Below, piece by piece: positions 7,241 to 11,768 of a stretch of 11,768 bases of DNA. A model generated the notes under the pieces. It was not told where the DNA came from and did no database searches. It was given only the letters and a program-made list of their open reading frames with translations. The first letter of the stretch is position 1. Each line of letters opens with the position of its first letter. The stretch is from CAZWSX01 sp964636985 (lineage in GTDB: Bacteria; Planctomycetota; Planctomycetia; Pirellulales; Pirellulaceae). The stretch covers positions 1 to 11,768 of the forward strand of contig CAZWSX010000068.1 in assembly GCA_964636985.1 (NCBI GenBank), given 5' to 3'. The position numbers and the translations under genes are program-made.

Positions 7241-8584
7241 ATGGGCCGTCCATCTTCCCGTCGCCGGTTTCTAAAGTCCGCAGCCCTTGCCACGGCCACA
7301 GTTGCCTTTGCTTCGGCACCGGCGATTGTTCGCGGCAGAAACCTGAATGAGAAACTGAATATCGCCTGCGTTGGCGTTGGCGGGCGCGGGGCGGGGAATT
7401 TGGAATCGGTCTCGGGCGAGAACATCGTCGCCTTGTGCGACGTGAACGGCGATAACTTGGCGCGACAGGCCGAGCGGTTTCCGATGGCCCGCACGTACGC
7501 AGATTTCCGTAAGTTGTTCGAGGATGATAAATCGTTCGACGCTGTTGTGGTCAGCACATGTGAACACACGCACGCTTTCGCGACCTTGCCGGCGCTGCAA
7601 CTAGGCAAGCACGTTTACTGCGAAAAACCCTTGACGCACAACGTGTGGGAAGCGCGGATCATTCGCGAGGCCGCTGCCAAGGCGAAAGTTTCCACGCAGA
7701 TGGGAATTCAGATTCATGCGGAAGAAAACTACCGTCGCGTCGTCGAACTGGTTCAGTCAGGCGCAATCGGCAGCGTGAGTGAGTGCCACGTCTGGACGTC
7801 GCGGGCGTGGGGTTTGCAAAGTCCGGAAGACGCCGCCGCGCACGGCGATATTGTCTCGGTGCAGGAGCGACCAACCGAGGCCGATCCTGTCCCGTCGGGG
7901 CTCGATTGGGACTTGTGGCTCGGTCCCGCCAAAGAACGCCCCTTCAACAATGTCTATTTTCCTGGGCCTAAGTGGTACCGCTGGTGGGACTTCGGTAGCG
8001 GCACGATGAGCGACCTGGGGAGCCACTTCAACGATTTGCCGTTTTGGGCATTGAATCTCGATGCGCCGAAAACGATCGAGGCTTTTGGTCCGCCGCCGCA
8101 TCCGGAGCTGGCGCCGGCTTCGATGCACGTGGCGTACGAGTACGCCGCCCGTGGTGATCGCGCCGCGTGCAAGGTCTTTTGGTATCAAGGCGTCGACAAG
8201 CCAACGATCTGGAGCGAGAACAAAATTCCCCAGTGGGATAGCGGAATGTTGTTTGTCGGCAGCAAGGGAATGGTGTTGACCGACTATTTCCGGCACACCC
8301 TCTTGCCCGAGACGCAGTACGAAGGATTCGAGCCGCCGCCGCAAACCATCGCTAAGTCGCTAGGCCAGCATGCGGAGTGGATTCATGCTTGCAAGACCGG
8401 CGAGCCGACGCTGTGCAACTTTGAGTACAGCGGCTGGCTGACCGAAGCGAATCACCTGGGGAACGTCGCCTATCGATTAGGAAAAAAACTCGAGTGGGAT
8501 GCCGCGGCGATGCGCTGTACGAATGCTCCCGAGGCCGAGCGGTTGCTCAAACGCGAGTATCGAGCGGGATGGAAGCTTGCCTAG
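7241..8584 (+). CDS. Tat-exported Gfo/Idh/MocA-family oxidoreductase
   Basis: The product is 447 residues from ATG 7241. It opens with a clear twin-arginine signal, SRRRFLK (S6-K12), then an Ala-rich core with a likely cleavage near ASA-P (A26), so it should be exported folded with its cofactor bound. The Rossmann domain (about 37-155) carries GVGGRG (G45, G47, G50) for NAD(P) binding and the family's EKP motif (E128-P130, in CEKPLTHN). The C-terminal domain has SDLGSHFND (D258, H262, D265), in the place where this family usually keeps active-site residues. The length fits planctomycete members with a bacterial-type C-terminal domain. Relatives oxidise or epimerise sugars, inositols or sugar-like glycosides; no specific substrate is readable here. 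It diverges from the haem dehydrogenase and precedes a glucosidase, which hints at sugar metabolism. Confidence 0.95.
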   Translation: MGRPSSRRRFLKSAALATATVAFASAPAIVRGRNLNEKLNIACVGVGGRGAGNLESVSGENIVALCDVNGDNLARQAERFPMARTYADFRKLFEDDKSFDAVVVSTCEHTHAFATLPALQLGKHVYCEKPLTHNVWEARIIREAAAKAKVSTQMGIQIHAEENYRRVVELVQSGAIGSVSECHVWTSRAWGLQSPEDAAAHGDIVSVQERPTEADPVPSGLDWDLWLGPAKERPFNNVYFPGPKWYRWWDFGSGTMSDLGSHFNDLPFWALNLDAPKTIEAFGPPPHPELAPASMHVAYEYAARGDRAACKVFWYQGVDKPTIWSENKIPQWDSGMLFVGSKGMVLTDYFRHTLLPETQYEGFEPPPQTIAKSLGQHAEWIHACKTGEPTLCNFEYSGWLTEANHLGNVAYRLGKKLEWDAAAMRCTNAPEAERLLKREYRAGWKLA

Positions 8585-8594
8585 CCGATCCAGC

Positions 8595-8626
8595 GGGAGC
8601 GGCGAGGGGAAGAAACGGGGCAGGGG
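8595..8626 (+). other. G-rich tract, possible quadruplex
   Basis: Four runs of three or four G lie on the coding strand (8595-8597, 8606-8609, 8617-8620, 8623-8626), the first three starting 11 bases apart. The intervening loops are 8, 7 and 2 bases, slightly outside the strict quadruplex rule. The tract sits just after the oxidoreductase stop. Confidence 0.35.
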
Positions 8627-8652
8627 AGCGTGTATCTTGTAAGGCTCCTTTT
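8622..8652 (+). terminator. Weak hairpin with T run between two genes
   Basis: GGAGC (8625-8629) pairs with GCTCC (8644-8648), and A8622-G8624 can extend the stem against T8649-T8651 with wobble pairs. The loop is 14 bases. The T run at 8649-8652 is short and partly used in the stem. It may end the oxidoreductase transcript, but the long loop makes this uncertain. Confidence 0.3.
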
Positions 8653-8681
8653 CCCGGATCTCATTTGCTCCTCATCCATCC

Positions 8682-11435
8682 ATGAATCCTGAGCAACAGC
8701 GACTCGACGAATCAGCCTCGCGTCATGCGAACTGGACCCGCTGGGGACCCTATCTTTCCGAACGCCAGTGGGGAACCGTTCGGGAAGACTACTCGCCCGA
8801 CGGAGAATGTTGGACCTACTTTCCGCACGATCACGCGCGCTCGCGGGCGTATCGCTGGGGCGAAGATGGCTTGCTCGGCATTTGCGACCGTCAGTGCCGA
8901 CTCAGTTTTGCCTGGGCGTTTTGGAACGGGCACGATCCGATCCTCAAGGAGCGACTCTTCGGTCTGACAGGGCCGCAAGGAAATCATGGGGAAGACGTCA
9001 AGGAACAGTATTTTTATCTTGATGCGACGCCGACGTACTCGTACTTCAAGTCGCTCTACAAGTATCCGCAAGCGGAGTTTCCGTACCAGAAACTGATCGA
9101 CGAGAACGCGCGCCGCGGGCGAAACGATAACGAGTTCGAACTGCTCGACTGCGGCGTCTTCAAAGACGGCCGTTACTTCGACATTCTGGCCGAGTACGCC
9201 AAAGCCGGGCCACACGATCTGCTGATTCGCTTGTCGGTCACCAATTGCGGTTCCGAGCCTGCGCCGCTGTGGGTCTTGCCGACGCTGTGGTGCCGCAACA
9301 CATGGTCGTGGGGCTGCACATTCGAGGGTTGCGAAACCAAGCCGAACATCACCCGCCCGGATGAGTTCCAGCTTCTGGTTCGGCAGGCATCGTTGGGGCA
9401 ATACGAACTACGGTTCGAGCAGTACGGCAAAACGCCGCCGGAAGTCTTGTTCACCGACAACGAGACGAACCAGCACCGTGTTTTTGGAACGCACGAGGGC
9501 CCGATGCGCGGATTCAAAGACGCGTTCCACGATCACGTAGTCTCCGGAGTTCGAGATACCGTCCTAATGGGCGAACGGGGAACCAAAGCAGCGATTGTTT
9601 ACCCGTTTATGATTGGCGCCGGCGAGACGCAAATCGTCAAGCTGCGGTTGACCGGCGTTCAAACACACGCCACCGGTGCCCAAGCAGCGGCCGCGTTTAT
9701 CGCCTCGGGCAAACATCTTGTTTCGGGATCGAACGAGACATCCGCCGGTAGTGGCTTGCTCGAAGAGAACTTCGACCAGACGTTCAAGCAGCGGATCGCC
9801 GAAGCGGATCTTTTTTATCGCGACGTGATCCATCAGGATTTGTCGCCTGAGGCCAAGAACATCTCGCGACAGGCGTACGCGGGTTTGCTTTTCAGCAAGC
9901 AGTTCTATCACCTGGCGGTCAAGCCTTGGATTGATGGCGATCCGGAGCAACCGCCACCGCCTGAGGGACGCAAGCACGGCCGCAATCACGATTGGCGGCA
10001 CCTGTTCAATCGCGACGTCTTGGCGATGCCCGACAAATGGGAGTACCCCTGGTTCGCTGCGTGGGATACCGCGTTCCAGATGATCGCGATGGCCGACGTC
10101 GATCCGTTCTTCGCGAAGGAGCAACTGTTGCTCTTGCTTCGCGAGTGGTACATGCATCCCAACGGACAGATTCCCGCGTACGAATTTAACTTCAGCGACG
10201 TCAATCCGCCGGTCCATGCGTGGGCTTGCTGGCGCGTTTACAAATCGACCGCTCCGCGCGGACAACGCGATCGCAGCTTCCTTGCCCGAGCGTTTCAAAA
10301 GTTGCTGATCAATTTCACCTGGTGGGTGAATCGCAAAGACGTCGAGGGTCAGCACCTATTCTCGGGCGGCTTCCTCGGGCTCGACAACATTGGCGTGTTC
10401 GACCGGAGCAAGCCGTTGCCATCCGGTGGTCGGCTCGAACAAGCCGACGGCACGGCGTGGATGGCGTTCTACTGTTCGACCATGCTCTCGATGGCGTTGG
10501 AACTCTCGCAAGGAGACGAGGCGTACGAGGACGTGGCATCGAAGTTCTTCGAGCATTTTGTGGCAATTGTCGATGCGACCAACTCCCTCAATGATATGGG
10601 GCTGTGGGACGAACGGGATGGCTTCTATTACGACCACATCCATGTCGATAATTGGAACTCGCGACTGCGCATTCGCTCGATGGTTGGGATCATCCCGCTG
10701 TTCGCTGTCGAAGTGCTCGATGAGGGGGCGCTAGACCGAGTACCAGGTTTCGCCAAGCGGATGGATTGGTTCCTGAAGAATCGCGGCGACTTGCACTTCC
10801 AGATCGCCTACATGGAACAGAGTTGCCCCGATGGGTCGCACACGCGGCGGCTCTTAGCCTTGCCAAGCAAAGACCGCCTTATTCGCGTGCTCAAATATGT
10901 GCTCGACGAGAACGAGTTTCTGTCGCCGTATGGCATTCGTTCGCTGTCGCGGTTCCATCGCGATCGCCCGTATTCGTTTTGGGTCGACTCGACGGAGTAT
11001 CGCGTCTCGTATGTGCCGGGCGAGAGCGACAGCGGATTGTTCGGCGGGAACTCGAACTGGCGCGGGCCAATCTGGATGCCAGTCAACTATCTGCTGATCG
11101 AAGCGTTGGAGCGCTATCACCACTACTATGGCGATGATCTCAAGGTCGAGATGCCAACGGGCAGCGGCAAGATGGCGAACCTCCGCGAGGTCGCGCACGA
11201 GTTGGCTCGGCGGCTGACGAGCTTGTTCGAGGCCGACGGCACAGGCCATCGGCCGTGTCACGGCTACGACAAGGAGTTCGCGATCGATCCGCGATGGAAG
11301 GACCATCTCCTGTTTTACGAGTACTTCCACGGCGAAACCGGCCGCGGTCTGGGGGCCAGCCATCAAACAGGATGGACAGCCCTTATTGCGAGGCTCTTTG
11401 CGTGCCAGGAGACGTTGGACCGGAAGTTTGGCTGA
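8682..11435 (+). CDS. GH63/MGH1-like glucosidase, cytoplasmic
   Basis: The product is 917 residues, typical for the large bacterial and fungal GH63-related glucosidases. The N-terminus is strongly family-like (RWGPYLSERQWGTVREDYS, then FPHDHARSRAYRWGEDG), so ATG 8682 is secure although no Shine-Dalgarno motif precedes it. Residues about 1-380 form the family's beta-rich N-terminal part. Residues about 395-910 form the (alpha/alpha) toroid, with WDTAFQ (W461, D462 the likely general acid), EFNFSDVNPPVHAWA, GNSNWRGPIWMPVNY and FYEYFHGETG (E880 the likely base). The catalytic roles are assigned by analogy with other GH63 enzymes. There is no signal peptide, so it acts inside the cell, presumably releasing glucose or mannose from a small glycoside or storage oligosaccharide. 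It lies 97 bases after the oxidoreductase gene on the same strand. Confidence 0.95.
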   Translation: MNPEQQRLDESASRHANWTRWGPYLSERQWGTVREDYSPDGECWTYFPHDHARSRAYRWGEDGLLGICDRQCRLSFAWAFWNGHDPILKERLFGLTGPQGNHGEDVKEQYFYLDATPTYSYFKSLYKYPQAEFPYQKLIDENARRGRNDNEFELLDCGVFKDGRYFDILAEYAKAGPHDLLIRLSVTNCGSEPAPLWVLPTLWCRNTWSWGCTFEGCETKPNITRPDEFQLLVRQASLGQYELRFEQYGKTPPEVLFTDNETNQHRVFGTHEGPMRGFKDAFHDHVVSGVRDTVLMGERGTKAAIVYPFMIGAGETQIVKLRLTGVQTHATGAQAAAAFIASGKHLVSGSNETSAGSGLLEENFDQTFKQRIAEADLFYRDVIHQDLSPEAKNISRQAYAGLLFSKQFYHLAVKPWIDGDPEQPPPPEGRKHGRNHDWRHLFNRDVLAMPDKWEYPWFAAWDTAFQMIAMADVDPFFAKEQLLLLLREWYMHPNGQIPAYEFNFSDVNPPVHAWACWRVYKSTAPRGQRDRSFLARAFQKLLINFTWWVNRKDVEGQHLFSGGFLGLDNIGVFDRSKPLPSGGRLEQADGTAWMAFYCSTMLSMALELSQGDEAYEDVASKFFEHFVAIVDATNSLNDMGLWDERDGFYYDHIHVDNWNSRLRIRSMVGIIPLFAVEVLDEGALDRVPGFAKRMDWFLKNRGDLHFQIAYMEQSCPDGSHTRRLLALPSKDRLIRVLKYVLDENEFLSPYGIRSLSRFHRDRPYSFWVDSTEYRVSYVPGESDSGLFGGNSNWRGPIWMPVNYLLIEALERYHHYYGDDLKVEMPTGSGKMANLREVAHELARRLTSLFEADGTGHRPCHGYDKEFAIDPRWKDHLLFYEYFHGETGRGLGASHQTGWTALIARLFACQETLDRKFG

Positions 11436-11452
11436 GATGAGGTGAGCACGTA

Positions 11453-11478
11453 GCGGCATCCTTGACATAAAATGCCGC
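11453..11478 (+). promoter_or_regulatory. Inverted repeat enclosing a perfect -35 box
   Basis: GCGGCAT (11453-11459) and ATGCCGC (11472-11478) are perfect seven-base arms around 12 bases that include TTGACA (11462-11467), an ideal -35 hexamer. The best spaced -10 (CACGAT, 11485-11490) is poor, so promoter activity is uncertain. A third ATGCCGC lies at 11546-11552. Confidence 0.35.
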
Positions 11479-11495
11479 ACCGGCCACGATGCTTG

Positions 11496-11513
11496 CTCTG
11501 ACAGTCGTCAGAG
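11496..11513 (+). repeat. Perfect short hairpin
   Basis: CTCTGAC (11496-11502) and GTCAGAG (11507-11513) are perfect seven-base arms around AGTC. No T run follows, so a simple intrinsic terminator is unlikely. It could be an operator near a transcription start or a leader hairpin of the next gene. Confidence 0.5.
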
Positions 11514-11525
11514 TATCCGTGAATT

Positions 11526-11544
11526 CCTTGAATCACTTCAAAGG
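11526..11544 (+). promoter_or_regulatory. Hairpin overlapping the next gene's ribosome binding site
   Basis: TTGAA (11528-11532) pairs with TTCAA (11537-11541) around TCAC. CC (11526-11527) can also pair with GG (11543-11544) across a bulged A. The right side overlaps AAGGG (11541-11545), which lies nine bases before the ATG at 11555, so folding could mask that site. The stem is A/T-rich and weak. Confidence 0.3.
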
Positions 11545-11554
11545 GATGCCGCCT

Positions 11555-11768
11555 ATGGCTACACAAACCAGTTTGATGGCAGTCGTCGTTGTGGCGGCGC
11601 TCGCAGCACAACTGAATGCCGCTCCCACGCCGACGAAGACGAACGATTCGATGGTGAATCCGGAGTCGGTCTGTTATGGGCCAGAAGGTTTGCTCTACGT
11701 CACGGAGATCGGCGAACCCGACAAGGACGGCGATGGCAAGGTCACGGTCATCAAAGATGGCAAGCCGG
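11555..11768 (+). CDS. Secreted propeller-like (SMP-30/NHL type) protein, 5' part only
   Basis: The frame is open from ATG 11555 to the right edge, 71 codons, so the gene is cut by the window. The start is supported by AAGGG nine bases upstream; an in-frame ATG at 11546 sits directly against that motif and is less likely. The first 23 or so residues form a signal peptide (MATQTSLMAVVVVAALAA, cleavage near LNA-A). Then come NPESVCYGPEGLLYVTEIG, typical of the first blade of SMP-30/gluconolactonase or NHL-like propellers, and DKDGDGK, a Ca-binding-type Asp loop. Planctomycete relatives of this kind are exported and usually unassigned. A lactonase, a sugar dehydrogenase or a non-catalytic propeller all remain possible. 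Confidence 0.8.
   Translation, partial: MATQTSLMAVVVVAALAAQLNAAPTPTKTNDSMVNPESVCYGPEGLLYVTEIGEPDKDGDGKVTVIKDGKP

Noticed and set aside
9564..10355. Minus-strand open frame of 263 codons opposite the glucosidase
   Set aside because: The opposite strand carries conserved GH63 motifs across the same stretch; this frame has no recognisable domain.

Overview
The window looks like chromosomal DNA from a planctomycete, probably of the Pirellulales type. The best evidence is the minus-strand gene at 4025-7078. It joins a planctomycete/verrucomicrobial membrane-bound dehydrogenase propeller, a helical-repeat middle and a C-terminal CxxCH haem domain. A Tat-exported Gfo/Idh/MocA oxidoreductase and a secreted propeller-like protein with a Ca-binding-type loop fit the same picture. 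Shine-Dalgarno motifs are patchy, as is common in this phylum. I see no rRNA, tRNA, CRISPR array, transposase or phage gene.

Left part (1-4024, plus strand): the 3' end of an unidentified gene (2-130) overlaps by an ATGA junction with a large gene (127-3099). That gene encodes a 990-residue protein with one membrane span. After a single base comes a 307-residue exported protein (3101-4024). The three look like a tightly coupled operon of unknown function, and this is the least explained part of the window.

Middle part: the cytochrome-type dehydrogenase (4025-7078, minus) converges on the operon with stop codons that touch. It diverges from the Gfo/Idh/MocA gene (7241-8584, plus) across a short intergenic region containing two small palindromes.

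Right part (8682-11768, plus): a 917-residue cytoplasmic GH63/MGH1-like glucosidase follows a G-rich, hairpin-bearing spacer of 97 bases. After a 119-base spacer with three inverted repeats, the start of a secreted propeller-like protein runs off the window. The right-hand genes fit a carbohydrate-oxidising and glycan-processing lifestyle. The dehydrogenase, the oxidoreductase and the last protein are predicted to be exported; the glucosidase stays inside. No substrate can be assigned from sequence alone.

No stretch longer than 300 bases lacks a gene. I did not find a clearly new defence or mobile system. The main candidate for something undescribed is the coupled operon at 2-4024.
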